This document shows, one piece after another, positions 1 through 11,902 of a stretch of DNA of 64,000 nucleotides (position 1 is the first letter of the stretch; each line of letters begins with the position of its first letter). The position numbers and the translations under genes are program-made. The stretch spans positions 7,622,602 through 7,686,601 of the forward strand of contig CM042996.1 of the NCBI GenBank assembly GCA_023678885.1, read 5' to 3'. The notes beneath the pieces were generated by a model. The model did not search any database, had not been told where the DNA came from, and saw only the letters and a program-made list of their open reading frames with translations. This stretch comes from Pogostemon cablin. Taxonomy: Eukaryota > Streptophyta > Magnoliopsida > Lamiales > Lamiaceae.

Positions 1-1273
1 TACGTACTCTCAATTCCCATGAAGGTACTATGATCATAAGTTGGGTTCCCCTCACTAGTTCATCACTAATGTCCTATCATGGGGTTCTAAGCACAAGAAG
101 GGTATGGCTTACCTCCCCTCACATTAACTAAGTCATCTCATGCAATCAATGGTTCAATTGAACCACTAAGCATAATATTGGAATGACCACCCTAACACTA
201 TGAATAGAGATTTTAATCACACAAATCATACATAAAATGAGAATAAGCATTCATGATAGAAAATATTCATAACAATCATTTCATCAAACATGTGGTGTGC
301 AAAATCTACATAATCCCTAACCAATCATATTGCTAGCCTCACATGAGGACTAGCCACTACATATCATTACAAATTCAATACAATTCGTAACATGCTCCAA
401 TTGAGCCAAATAATGAAGAAAATAACAAAATAAATGTAAGCAGGCTACCCTTTGATGGTGAACTTCTTCCTCCTTGATCATGCTAAAATCTTCAACCAAT
501 GATGAATTCCCCTTCTTAGATTGGTGGATTGATGGAATGGTGGATGGATTTGAGGAGATAAAGTGGATTGGATGGATGAAGTGAAGGATGGAAGAGATGG
601 AGATGAATGTGTGTGATTTAGGTGTCTAGTGCGTGTGGAAACTAATCTAAAATGATTCCTCTCGTATTTGGCACTCAAAATGGGTATTTTTACCCCTTGG
701 AAGCTTCTAGAATATGTACATATCATAAAACTGACTTTTGTCTGAACACGGGTCGTGTAGGTGCAGCACGGGTGGTGTAGGTGCAGCGCGTGCAGTCTCA
801 TCGTTTCGTGCATAACTTTCAAACCCGAATCCCGATTCGAGTGATTCTTGCGCTCACGCTATCCTCTCTCCATGGCTTTCCAACCATGTATCATACGTCC
901 AGTTTTGATCTCCACATAAATGCAGAAAAATTACACAAGTTAGACGTGTATTTTTTAGCATTTTGCTTTGGCTCGTTCTCCCTCGTTTCAACTCCGAATT
1001 GAGCTCCGTTTTATCCCACTTCTTCTTTATCGTGTCTAGAATCCATTTTTATCTGAAAATTACACAAATTACACCAAAGTACCAATTCTCTAAATATATA
1101 CAAATATCGCTCAATTTAAAGCACTTAATCATGAAAATCACACATTTATCATTTCAAAGCACAAATCTCCATATCTTCATAAAACACCACCAAAAGATAT
1201 AAAAAATGAATAAAAACACACGAAAATATATAATAATAGGACACTAAAATTTAGGTGAAAATGACACCGATCA
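1..1273 (-). mobile_element. probable LTR (partial) of an unassigned LTR retrotransposon
   Basis: Read on the minus strand, this block starts at 1273 with TGATCGGTGTCAT, an LTR-like TG start, and runs to the left edge with no sustained coding frame. Its right edge is sharp: from 1274 the sequence matches Athila copies B and C in the integrase C-terminal region. The simplest reading is an element that inserted here in reverse orientation, with the rest lying outside the window. The other LTR and the target duplication cannot be seen, so lineage and full length are unknown. Short ORFs at 478-822 and 781-1202 look non-coding. Confidence 0.5.
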
Positions 1274-1401
1274 CCTGTGGAGGGGGGAGTTTTGAGATCA
1301 TGGATAAGGATGGAGACATCATAGCGGCAAATGGGCATCGATTGAAGCACTTTAAGTCGCCGCGTGATGCTTTCATTGTCTTTAAAGATACCTTGCATTG
1401 A
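1274..1401 (+). pseudogene. integrase C-terminal fragment, Athila A
   Basis: One frame reads through about 40 residues, including the segment FEIMDKDGDIIAANGHRLKH, to a TGA at 1399-1401. The same segment ends pol in copy B (stop 45889-45891) and copy C (stop 56316-56318). It belongs to the DNA-binding tail of the gypsy integrase, after the catalytic core. Only this tail remains; upstream is foreign LTR sequence. The fragment cannot function but fixes the insertion point precisely. Confidence 0.75.
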
Positions 1402-1885
1402 AGTGGTACCATCGTGACTCTCCGACGTTAAATATGAGCGTTTGTTGGGGGCTTACCCTCTCATTTTATTGCTTAATTTATTTCATGCGAGTAAGAAATT
1501 TTTATATTTAAGCTGCTTACTAATCGGCAATTACATCTCTTTGCAAACTTAGTTTCGACTTTAGTTTCTACTAAGTTTGGGGGAGGTGTGATGTTCTTAC
1601 CTTATCGTAGCACCAAGAGTATAATCTTTTCTTTGTAATTGCTAGGGGAGTTAATTTTTTGCGGTATGTTGAAACTTTAACCGGTTTTTATGTGTTATTT
1701 TTTTGCAATTTACCTAGTGTTCAGTGGAGTATTATTTTTGTAGTGTAAACGAATATATACTAGATTTTATAAAGTCTAAGTAGTGGTTCTCTAGCTATTG
1801 TTTTGGCTTGATATGATGTTTAATGTTGTTTTTGAGTCTGAGTTTTATAGGGGATGAAGAAAGTCTAAAAAAATGGAGCGTAGGA

Positions 1886-2160
1886 GAGCCGCTCGACCAA
1901 CATGCTGAGGTCGAGCAATGGTCCAGCGTCCATCCTGGCATCTAGTTTAGAAATTTTAGATTATAGAGAGTCCGCTCGACCAGAGGGAGGCCGCTCGACC
2001 ATGATGAGTTGGTCGAGCGAGAGGTCGAGCAAGAGGTGAAAGAAGGATCAGCTTACAGAGCACCCGCTCGACCATGCAAGAAAGCACTCAACCATGCCGC
2101 TTGACCCGAGCAAAGTAGCAGTTTTACAAATATAAGGTCGGTTCCATGCTGCTCGACCAT
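1886..2160. repeat. palindromic CTCGACCA/TGGTCGAG array, pol-env spacer of A
   Basis: Forward copies of CTCGACCA start near 1892, 1975, 1993, 2067 and 2152. Inverted copies (GGTCGAG) start near 1909, 2011 and 2023. They form nested inverted repeats, two forward motifs followed by two reverse ones, joined by AT-richer linkers. The same kind of array occupies the equivalent spacer in B and C, and two other places in the elements. Confidence 0.85.
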
Positions 2161-2336
2161 TTCTCACCACCTTCTCTCATGCAATCACCCCAAACTGTAA
2201 GATTTTCACTCCAATTACTTAGTATACTCTTCTTTACCCATGCCACACACATTCCACATCAATTTTGGAGGATTCAAGTCGAATTTGGGGCTTTTCTTAA
2301 TTTTGAATTCTCACTTCTCGTCACTTCTATGCACCT

Positions 2337-4467
2337 ATGGTTGGAGACAAAGATATGTTTTCTCAACTTATTTTCCTTGAATTGGATTTTGTTCTATTTA
2401 GTTTAATTGGGTAAGTTGATTAAGCATGTTTTTTGTTTAAGTTGTGAATTTGAATTTGGATGTTTTTGTTCAAATTTTACATGAATTTGCATGGGTTCAA
2501 TTTATGTTGGATTGATAGAATTATGTGAAATTGATGATGCATGTGTCACGGGCTTGAGTTTAATTGTTGAATATTTGCATGGGCTCATTGATTTGGAGTG
2601 ATGATTGTGATTATTGTGGAATTGTGTTGAATGTTTAGGGATTGAATTAATTTGGGAATAAATTTTTGGAAGTTCCTATTAAAGCATGATGGTATTTTAA
2701 ATCCTTTAGTGATACATAGGACATAAAATGTCTATTTTTACATGATTGAACTTGTTAAGGTTTATCGTATGATTTGTTTATACATGTGAAATTGTGGAGA
2801 AGTTGAGTTTAAATTGTTGGGCATATAATTTGAAAGTCTTGAGTAAGATCTATGTTATAATTAGTCCTAGGGTTGGTATACTTTTTTCTTTGCCTATATT
2901 TTGTATTGAAGTATAATTTTTGTAGGAAAAAACATTGCTGCATGTTCCAAGAGAAAGGATAGTGGAGTACCAAAGAAAGGAGAGATGCCTAAGAAGCTTA
3001 AGAAAGATGGGAAAATGCCATCGGATTATGGTTTGGAAATACCATATTGGGATGAGAAAGAGGAGTTATGGGGAGTGATTTCAAGAAAGATTGCTCAGAC
3101 TCGGTACTAGGATGATGAAGCCATGGTAGAGATGAGTATAATTAATGATATAAGGTAGATGTTCAATCAGGTAGGGATCAGCGGATTCATGGATTTGAAG
3201 AGAGAGACTTATTTCCACACGACAGCTAAGATGCTTTGTACGCTGGAGGTGATTCAGGGAGAGCATTTTCTTCCGGAGAGTGTTTGGTTTCAGATTGGCG
3301 GGGAGCTTCGTTACCTATATTTTTTTAATTCAATAGAGCATTTGGATGCCTTAATGTATCAACACAAGAGGACGAAGGATTTAATGCTGATGAGTTCTGG
3401 AGGTCAATCACGGGTTTGCAAGGAGCTTATGATCCTCAAAGATCAAGGGCTGCTTTCATTCGCAATCCGGTGATTGTGTAAATGGATATGATCCTTGGAA
3501 ATACCATTTTCGCCTAAACTGAGGGTGGGTGTATTCCGAGAGGAGAACTATATGTTCTCTGGTGCATGATGAATAATGTCCATTTCAACCTCGGTGCTTA
3601 TCTATTTCAGCAGCTGTATTGGTTTACCTCACACACGTTTCAAAAGATCAACATCGGGGGGCTGATTATTCCTATTACAGAGCACTACAATGTGGATTTG
3701 TATAGGTCTAGGCCTGTGATTGGTGAGTTGGACTTGATTTTGTCGGCATGTGTGAGGATAAATTTGGCTCGAAGGATTGACAACACGTGGATGTTTATTC
3801 GAGGGATGAATCCTATTTCCTTCGTGCTTCTGTTCTCTCTCATTCATCTCACTTCGGTTCAGATCAATGCGAATCTTTTGATGAACACTCCTCCTCACAT
3901 AGCTATCTCCACTACTTGTGTTAGTTGAAGAGATTAGCGGACTTCGGTTGATATGCATATTCATGGTGTTTATCTCGATTTGGATATGATCTTAGTGGGA
4001 TAGCCAGAGTATGATGAGTAGAGCCACAGCAGCAGCCGTTTGAGCCACAAAAGCAGCCTTTTGCACCACAACATCCACAACCATTTGAGTAGCCGATTCA
4101 TGAGGTACATATGGAAATACCTCACGATATTCTAAAGATGGGTATTCTTCCGATGCAGCCACCATCACCGCAGCAGCAGTAGTAGTATGATTTCTGGCAA
4201 GCTGGGGATCGATTTTATAGAGAGCAATTCAGAATGATGAATGAGCACTTTGACACATTGAATACGAACCAGCAGGAGACGAACCGCCAACTTGCTTTGG
4301 CGAACATGAATTATGCTGTACTCAACCTAAGGTACGAGGCTATAGATAGAAGGTTGGGAGAGATGCAGGTTAATTATCGAGAGGTTGATAGGAAGCTTTG
4401 GGTTCTTCAAAGGTACTTCGATTTATGGCGTATGGAGATCAGTGATGATGATGTTCCAAAGGAGTAG
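2337..4467 (+). pseudogene. env-like ATHILA ORF-1 gene, copy A, with intron
   Basis: This gene lies downstream of pol, where Athila elements carry an env-like ORF of unknown biochemical role. Exon 1 is only ATG plus 13 bases (2337-2352, MVGDK). Exon 2 starts at 2926 and opens with a lysine-rich stretch. It then carries the conserved ATHILA ORF-1 core: MFNQVGISGFMDLKRETYF, LEVIQGEHFLPES, an RLGG-like FQIGGELRYLY, an AYLFQQL segment and GGLIIPITEHYNVDLYR. A Gln/Pro-rich stretch and a coiled-coil-like tail follow, ending at the TAG at 4465-4467. The frame is broken by an in-frame stop at 3107-3109, further stops near 3480 and 3926, and frameshifts. No transmembrane segment or signal peptide is evident. 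Assignment rests on family knowledge of PF03078-like proteins. Confidence 0.8.
2353..2925 (+). other. intron after the env-like start codon, copy A (573 bp)
   Basis: Alignment with intronless copy B (junction 46843/46844) defines the edges. The exon end GGAGACAAAG is followed by ATATGTTTTC, and the 3' edge is TTTTTGTAG at 2925. Copy C has GTATGTTTTC at the same donor, so A's donor looks mutated from GT to AT. The interior is T-rich, as plant introns are. Confidence 0.8.
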
Positions 4468-5838
4468 AGCATGCTAGTTTTTCCCTTTGTCTGTTTCCTC
4501 TCATCTCCCTTTTATTTTTCACTTGGCAGGATGAGGCTTGATGGGTGGTTGAGTTTGGGTTTTATGAGATTCATGCGTGAGTGGTATGTACCTTATTGAG
4601 TATATTGATGGTATTGATGAATATTTGTACATTTGGTGATGAATGATGGTTTGATATTGACTCTTTAGTGTGCATGTGCATTTTACTTATGGTATATATT
4701 GATTTTGTTGAAAAAAGGCATGTATTGTTTATTATCACTTGTAGTCTATGTAGAGATTGATGTTGATTGCATGCTATGAAGAGTGCTTAGGAAATCTATT
4801 ACCCATGTGAGAATTTGAGCCTTTTAATCATACTACGTCAATGCATGATAGTTTATTCTTGAAAGTATCATTCATACGTTAGTATTCTAGAACTTGGCTT
4901 GGAGTTATGTTTGAGATTTATGATTGATAGATATTAGGAGATGATCTTAGGCCATTATCGTTAATTGAGCCACTTAGCCAAAATTTACCTTACCTTATAA
5001 TTTTTATTTCATTGGAAGCCCCGTTGAGCCTTTTAAAGCTTTTTCTTTGGCAAGCCTGTGATAAATAGCCTTCATTACCTTTATTTCAACCTTTAAATAT
5101 CTTATTCATTAATAGAGAGTGAGGTGAATAAATTGCTGGTCATTGAAGAAAGCAAGGAAGAAAAATTTGTGCTAGTGGTGAGGAAAGATTGTGGTTAAAT
5201 CTTATCTAGGGGTAGTATCTGAAATCGGTACCCCAACTGCTTACAAGGATAGTGCCCGAAATTGGTACCCTTGTACTTTGAAGAAAGAACATGTTAATTC
5301 AAATAAAGAAAGAGAAGAAGAATCGCAAAGATCATGAGAAATATGATGGAGAAGAATAATGAAGCTGTTTGATGAAAAGAAAAACTCCAAGGTATTCTCT
5401 ACTAGTGAATTAGTCACTTTATCTAAATTCTCCAACCTTTACCAAAGAGCCAACATTACAACCCATAAGACAAGTCCTTTGTGATCCTAATATTGAGACA
5501 ATTATGAATTGATCTTTGAGACCTTTGTCAAGCTTATGTTTGCGCGAATGTATGAATTGATTATGAGCATATTTACCAACCATTGAAGTGTACATCTTTT
5601 ACACTTGAGAGCGAGAGTAAACACTTACCTAGTGAGCTTGATGACTTAGCACTCGTAGAAGTATTGTGATTGATGGATGTTTTTGCATGGATGAAAGGTA
5701 TGATGACTGCATGTATTGACTTGATGAAATTGCATGTGTTATTAAATTGTGCATGTATGAGGATCTTGTGAATCACACTCTCTTACCTTTGTTTTGATTT
5801 CGTTGCCTCAGGACTAGCAACATGTAAGTTTGGGGGTT
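4468..5838 (+). other. 3' non-coding region and polypurine tract, Athila A
   Basis: No coding frame is evident. The block aligns along its length with 48357-49732 in copy B, including the shared text around 5220 (two GGTACC-containing phrases). It ends with the purine-rich AAGTTTGGGGGTT directly before the LTR, which is the expected place for the plus-strand polypurine tract. Confidence 0.7.
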
Positions 5839-7400
5839 TGATGAGAGTGATAATCCACGTATTTTAAGCTCTGATTTGTGTGGAAATTGAATACAATTTG
5901 AGTTATTATCAAGGAAAATTGGGATGTTTATGGGAAATCCACGAATCAGATGCTACTGAGGCTATTTGAGCATATTTATACAGAAAAATAGGACAGAAGT
6001 GCTCAGAATCAGAAAATGCGAGTTTCGAGAAGGCACTTGACCAGGAAAGGAGCCGCTCGACCAAGATCATTTGGTTGAGCGACAGAAGATATGGTCAAGT
6101 AGAGCACTGTAAAGAGTTTCAGCGAACAGGGAGACCGCTCAACCTGGCTGAGCGCACTCGACCTGAGTCATCTTAGTCGAGCGGGGACACACGGGTCTAT
6201 TTTGATAATTCTGACCCTCTTATGCATGAATTGACGTATTTTCCAATAAAAAGCCCAGTAAAGGTCTGTAAGGAGTGTCTACAAGTATAAAAAGGGATGC
6301 AGATCACATTAAAATGGGAGTTGGATTTCAAATTCATCCTACACCGCATCCAAACCCTAACTCTATCCTACGAAACTGTAGAGAGATATTCGTACAGTGA
6401 ATCAAGTGAGAACCAAGTGAAGATTCAAAACGGAGCGAGAAGCGACAGCGCCCACATCTGAGGTTTACTTCACAACTTAATCTTCCTTGTAATTTTCAAG
6501 ACTATGAGTAAGATCTATCCAATCACCATGAACATTCTTCAAAATATCATGGCCTAGAACCATTTTGGTAGTTCTAGGGTTATGAAGGTTTTTATCTAGT
6601 CAATTGAACTTCCGTGTGTATACTCCTTACAACACTACTTGTGAATTTATTTTATATAAGACTATGCTTTATTAATTCAAATTAGAGTTGTTTTGTGCAT
6701 CATTAACTGTTATGTAGAGTCTGAATACATATCTTTGTTATTGATTGAGCGCGTTCACTGCTAAGCACGATTTTATGTTATGATTCTAAGTGAGGGGACT
6801 CTGAAGTGTCATTAGAACTATCTTATATAAATACTTATTAATTGAATTGAATTCGGGTCAGTACATAGGATAAAGAGGATAATTGTATAGTACCTATAAA
6901 GGGAGATCATATCAGGTTATAGTACTTAGTGCACGGAAAATAATTGGCACTGATAGCACCTAGAAAGGGAGGTGGTATAATTATGTTCTTGCTCCGAGGT
7001 AATTCATATGTGTTACACGCTTATCTGCTTGTGTCTATAGAGTAGATTTGCAAGGCTTAGTGATGCGTCCATAATCCACAAGGTAGAGTCGGACATTGAC
7101 ATACGGAAGAAAGATTAATTAGTTAAACTGGATGGTCCGAAGAGCTATCTATCTTCTCACTTGTTTACTCTCGTTTATTCTCTATTGAATCTAATTTACT
7201 TGTTATTTATTTATACTGTTTATTAGATTAGTAACCATTCTACAATCAAAATTACCAATAATAGTTTCTTTTAATTTAAATAATAATAAATTGATAATCA
7301 ATCGTCCTTTGGGTTTGATAATATAACTTGGTCGCTTATCTAAGCTACAATCACATCCTTCATACTTGGGGATTATTGTGTGTTGAGAAAATACCCATCA
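5839..7400 (+). repeat. 3' LTR of Athila A (1562 bp)
   Basis: Starts TGATGAGAG and ends ACCCATCA, giving short inverted ends of the TG...CA type. It aligns with B's 3' LTR (49733-51303) over its full length and with B's truncated 5' LTR. It contains a degenerate palindromic array (about 6035-6185). The GGGTAAGATCTATCC-like block and CCTTTGGG...GATAA near the 3' end are conserved between copies. Confidence 0.85.
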
Positions 7401-8169
7401 TTCTTCTGTTGAGACTCAATTTCTTGAGCTCTGGAAAATGCTTCTGCAAAAGTCATCGTTCCTTGTCCAGCCAAGATAGTGCTGATCTCAGATCGCAATT
7501 CCTTTTCAAATCATCTAGCTTTTATCACCTCCGAATTGACAAGGTGTGTGGCAAATCTAGATAGTCGATTAAATTCTCTTTTATATTCGAGAACACTCAT
7601 TGTTTCTTGTTTTAAGTGCAGAAATTCACTTTATTTTTCATCTCGGATTGACTGAGGCATGTAGTTTTGAATTATCACATCCTTGAAGTCTTCCCATGTC
7701 ATCATTTCCTTCTGTTCAGGTGTCTCGGTACGTCTATAAGCCTTCTACTAGAAATCTGCTTCACCTACAAACTGAAAAACAACACACGTGATTTTCTGTG
7801 CATCAGTGCAATCGAGATAGGTGAAAATCTTATCCTAAGACCTTAACCATTTCTCAGCTTCCGTAGGGTCCTTTATCCCGTCGAATGTTGGTGGATTGAA
7901 ATGTTGGAATTATTCAATTACCAAAGCTGGCTCGTTTCTAGGAATAGTTTCTGGTGGTAGTGTGTTCGTGCAGAGTTTGCGTGAAATTGTTGAGCCAATC
8001 CTTGAAAGATTTTCACTAAATCATCTCTTGGGTCACTATAAACGTTCTCAAGATTCTCATTTGTAGGTAGGTTTGTGGTCTTCTCCGACTCATAATCTGA
8101 TAAAAGTGTTATAGTTATAATAGTACTTAAATTAAACATAACAAATAAGATAATTAAGCATATAAACAT
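7401..8169 (-). pseudogene. Tekay/Del-like chromovirus gag relic
   Basis: The minus strand encodes a recognisable Ty3/gypsy gag core (retrotrans_gag type) with about six in-frame stops. From the N-terminus it reads DPRDDLVKIFQGLAQQ (about 8030), FNPPTFDGIKDPTEAEKWLR, MTWEDFKDVIIQNYMPQ and EYKREFNRLSRFATHLV, ending in FAEAFSRAQEIE next to 7401. This pattern is typical of plant Del/Tekay gag. The gene is cut at 7400 by the end of Athila A's LTR, so pol is absent. Gag would form the virus-like particle; this copy cannot. Confidence 0.75.
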
Positions 8170-8286
8170 TTATATCCGCAAAATTGTGCCATTAAGACAC
8201 TCGAAATATCACTGTTTTAGTCATACATCAGTAGATTATGCATCATAAAGTACTGTTTTAAAAGGGCCTATCAAGTGCGAAATCTA

Positions 8287-8288
<2 letters not shown>

Positions 8289-8364
<76 letters not shown>

Positions 8365-8365
8365 A

Positions 8366-8401
<36 letters not shown>
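8289..8401. repeat. compound (TA)n(CA)n(TA)n microsatellite
   Basis: About 64 bp of TA (8291-8354), then about 37 bp of CA with one interruption, then a short TA run. It lies between the gag relic and the 110-aa ORF. Confidence 0.95.
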
Positions 8402-8402
<1 letters not shown>

Positions 8403-8502
8403 CTACCCACTTAAGGGTAAAAAAGGTTCCTACTATAGGAACATATCGCTACTACTATAATAAGAGTCATAATAGACCTAAGTCAGTGTAGTACTAGTCT
8501 GT

Positions 8503-8835
8503 CTAATCAATCACTTCCCCATCAGCCCCAGACCCATCTTCCCCAGGCTTCTCTGGTGCGGCAGAAATCTCCTCCTGAACAAATGCCTGAACTGGAGGAA
8601 TAGGTGGCACGTGGCTTAGGAGCCAAGCATGGAACATACATGCAGCATAGGCTATATAGTCCACCACGGGAGGTCTAGATGGAATCATAAACATCTCATT
8701 GTATATGTTAAGTGAAATGTCAGTCCAGGACTCAGTTATAGTGTTAATCAAGAGGATGCAATGGCCAGAATCATCCATCAAACAATTTCTTTGGGCATCT
8801 AGGAGTTGCAAAATCGACATCTCACTGATATACAT
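8503..8835 (-). CDS. unassigned 110-aa ORF between gag relic and LTR-like block
   Basis: An uninterrupted ATG-to-stop frame of 110 residues. It has a balanced, coding-like composition (SILQLLDAQRNCLMDD, then SGHCILLINTITESW and MIPSRPPVVDYIAY) and ends in an acidic, Pro/Gly-rich tail (EKPGEDGSGADGEVID). I recognise no domain. It sits upstream of the Tekay-like gag on the same strand, so it could be a leader ORF of that element, a captured fragment or chance. The surrounding gag has many stops while this frame has none, which is unexpected for neutral decay of the same age. I see no signal peptide or membrane segment. Confidence 0.35.
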   Translation of the reverse strand: MYISEMSILQLLDAQRNCLMDDSGHCILLINTITESWTDISLNIYNEMFMIPSRPPVVDYIAYAACMFHAWLLSHVPPIPPVQAFVQEEISAAPEKPGEDGSGADGEVID

Positions 8836-8869
8836 TCCTAAATCTTATTCTTCAGTGCGCCCCGATTGT

Positions 8870-9970
<1,101 letters not shown>

Positions 9971-10143
9971 ATGAATTATCTAAGTGAATAGTGAGATTTT
10001 AGAAATATTTGTCAAATACACAGAACTTGACCCCAAGTTGAAGTTAACGTCATATGATTGACATCATCTGTTTCATCACCTCTTATCATATGACATCCCA
10101 AATGGATAATTACCATAATTAATATTATTATTATATACATATT

Positions 10144-11284
10144 CCCTTCGTTTGGTAGGGTAGATGAGATAAAGAAGTATTATAGGGGTAAGTATTATGT
10201 ATGTTGTAATAAGTAGATAATATTTATATATGAATTTGTTTGATAGAATATATAAATAATGAGAATAATATGATTAAAGTGTTTGGTAGGTAATACTATC
10301 ATTAAATATAAAATGCGAAATTATTTTTATATCCTCGTTTAATTGGTAGGATGCCACATACCCACTGTTGCCCACCACCGCAGTACATCTTCATCTCTTG
10401 TATCTATGTCTAAACTTAGATCCCCAAATCCCATTGTACTCATCAATGGAAATCCTAATCTCATTCGCCAAATCAGCCGTGGCATTCGAATTATACCTGG
10501 GCTTCCTCCACCTATCAATCAGAAACTCAATTAGTGGTGAGAAAATTCGAGCAAACCCAGCTGTAACGGCGTCCCCCGAGCCGATCTCAACCTCATATCA
10601 ATATGATATTTTCCCGAAGAGAAAACAATCCGTAACGTCCCCTGAAATTTCCCTCCAACAAATCCTCAATCTTCTGCTTCAATTTGGGTTCGCAAATATC
10701 ACAGTCAACAAAATTCTAAAGGGTGTCGTTTGGATCAATTCGCCAATATCCACCAAATATGACTACTGGCAACTAAATCCTAATCGATATGTCATCTGGT
10801 TTGAAGGTCCGAGAGAGAATACGACATCGTTTTGGCCTTTCAGGTTTGGGAGCTCGCCGGAGTTTAAAACGAGCATGAAGTTAACATTTGGATGCCATGG
10901 CGATGGTCGAAATCGGCTGTCGCGACTCAGGAATGGTGAGTTGACTCGGCGCAACTCGATGGTGACGGGGTTGGTAATAGTGAAGTCGCCGTCGCGGTAG
11001 AGGAAACAGAGCAGATCGCCGGAGGCCTTCAAGAAATTAGGTTTAAAACATGATGAGCCAACCCTATTCTTGTAATTTTAATTAGTTGTATGGATTTACT
11101 GTACAATTCACAATAATAATACTGCAGCTGGTGTGGTATTAACAATGTAAAAGGCTACAGTGCTAATCCACCGAACAAGATAATAGTACCGGGCCCTTTC
11201 ACAACATAATATTACATACCAAACGACATACAAGGCCTTATTAATTGTATGAAAACCCCTTATTACACCCAACCAAACGAAGAG
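10144..11284. mobile_element. non-autonomous TIR DNA transposon carrying coding-like sequence
   Basis: The left end CCCTTCGTTTGGTAGGGT mirrors the right end, which reads CTCTTCGTTTGGTTGGGT on the minus strand (16 of 18 identical). Both flanks show ATT (10141-10143 and 11285-11287), a possible 3-bp target duplication. Further TTTGGTA-like motifs lie just inside each end. No transposase is present. The 1.1-kb length, 3-bp duplication and TTTGG-rich ends suggest a PIF/Harbinger-like element, but ATT is not the usual TWA, so the superfamily is open. Confidence 0.65.
10340..11040 (-). pseudogene. captured gene fragment(s), unrecognised
   Basis: This interior is less AT-rich than its surroundings and reads like coding DNA on the minus strand. 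One 89-aa frame (11032-10763) contains GDLLCFLYRDGDFTITNPVT, vaguely like the start of an F-box-associated domain. A second stretch around 10540-10390 contains LIEFLIDRWRKPRYNSNAT. The pieces are in different frames and separated by stops, as expected for exons or exon parts picked up by a Pack-type transposon. I cannot name the parent gene. The overlapping 210-aa plus-strand frame (10368-11000) is probably a shadow. Confidence 0.45.

Positions 11285-11285
<1 letters not shown>

Positions 11286-11359
<74 letters not shown>
11286..11359. repeat. (TA)n microsatellite, about 74 bp
   Basis: A pure TA tract squeezed between the TIR element and the Helitron 3' end at 11377. Confidence 0.95.
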
Positions 11360-11362
<3 letters not shown>

Positions 11363-11376
11363 GTATTACATATATA

Positions 11377-11405
11377 CTAGCAATTTAACCCGTGAGCTGC
11401 ATAGG
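11377..11405 (-). other. Helitron 1 3' terminus
   Basis: On the minus strand this reads CCCTATGCAGCTCACGGG, TTAAATTG, CTAG, then T. It matches the plan of Helitron 2's terminus (24392-24425), but the stem has lost pairing outside its CCC/GGG base. Confidence 0.75.
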
Positions 11406-11902
11406 GAAATGTTTTAAAAAAATTGAATTCTATAAATATAATTTTTTTTAATATCAATATACATGATGTGGCTAATAAAAATGCAGTGTACAATTACAGT
11501 GCATAGGGATTAATCGTTATATGACACTTGTTCATTTTTCATGTATAATACACCACTATATATTTTTTGTGGAACACTCATAATAGACCCAATTAATAAA
11601 ATAGTCTATGGCATGCTCGATGATTTTAAAATAAAATTATTTTTTTCATTTATATTTATAGTTAATGTCGTAATCATATTTTATAAACAATTTGAAATAA
11701 TATTTCTTAATTTATTCATCCTAACGCTAATATTTTTATTGATATCTAATTATAGTTAAATTTTAATTTTTTTAGTGAAATTGGTAAATGTTATTTCACT
11801 GGAAACGGATACATCGAGTACTTACGTACGATGCGAATACGAAGTCTAGCTACCCTATCCAACCTACTTAAGCTGAATGCTTAAGGTGAATAATAACATA
11901 CA

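Larger units (their letters stand above)
1274..7400 (+). mobile_element. Athila-lineage Ty3/gypsy retrotransposon, copy A (3' part)
   Basis: Contains, in order, the last codons of integrase, a spacer, an env-like ATHILA ORF-1 gene, a long 3' non-coding region, a polypurine tract and a complete 3' LTR. The order matches copies B (plus) and C (minus). Gag and most of pol are missing because a reverse-oriented LTR joins at 1273/1274. At its right end the LTR meets minus-strand Tekay-like gag (7401), so A probably inserted into that older element. A's left target duplication is outside the window, so this cannot be confirmed. Several frame breaks show the copy is dead. Confidence 0.85.

Noticed and set aside
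478..822. 114-aa minus-strand ORF in the left LTR
   Set aside because: Low-complexity composition and location inside an LTR-like block, with no conserved motif.
8275..8460. 61-aa ORF of Ile-Tyr and Thr-His repeats
   Set aside because: It is a translation of the TA/CA microsatellite. Similar frames at 21876, 54030 and 54247 were dropped for the same reason.
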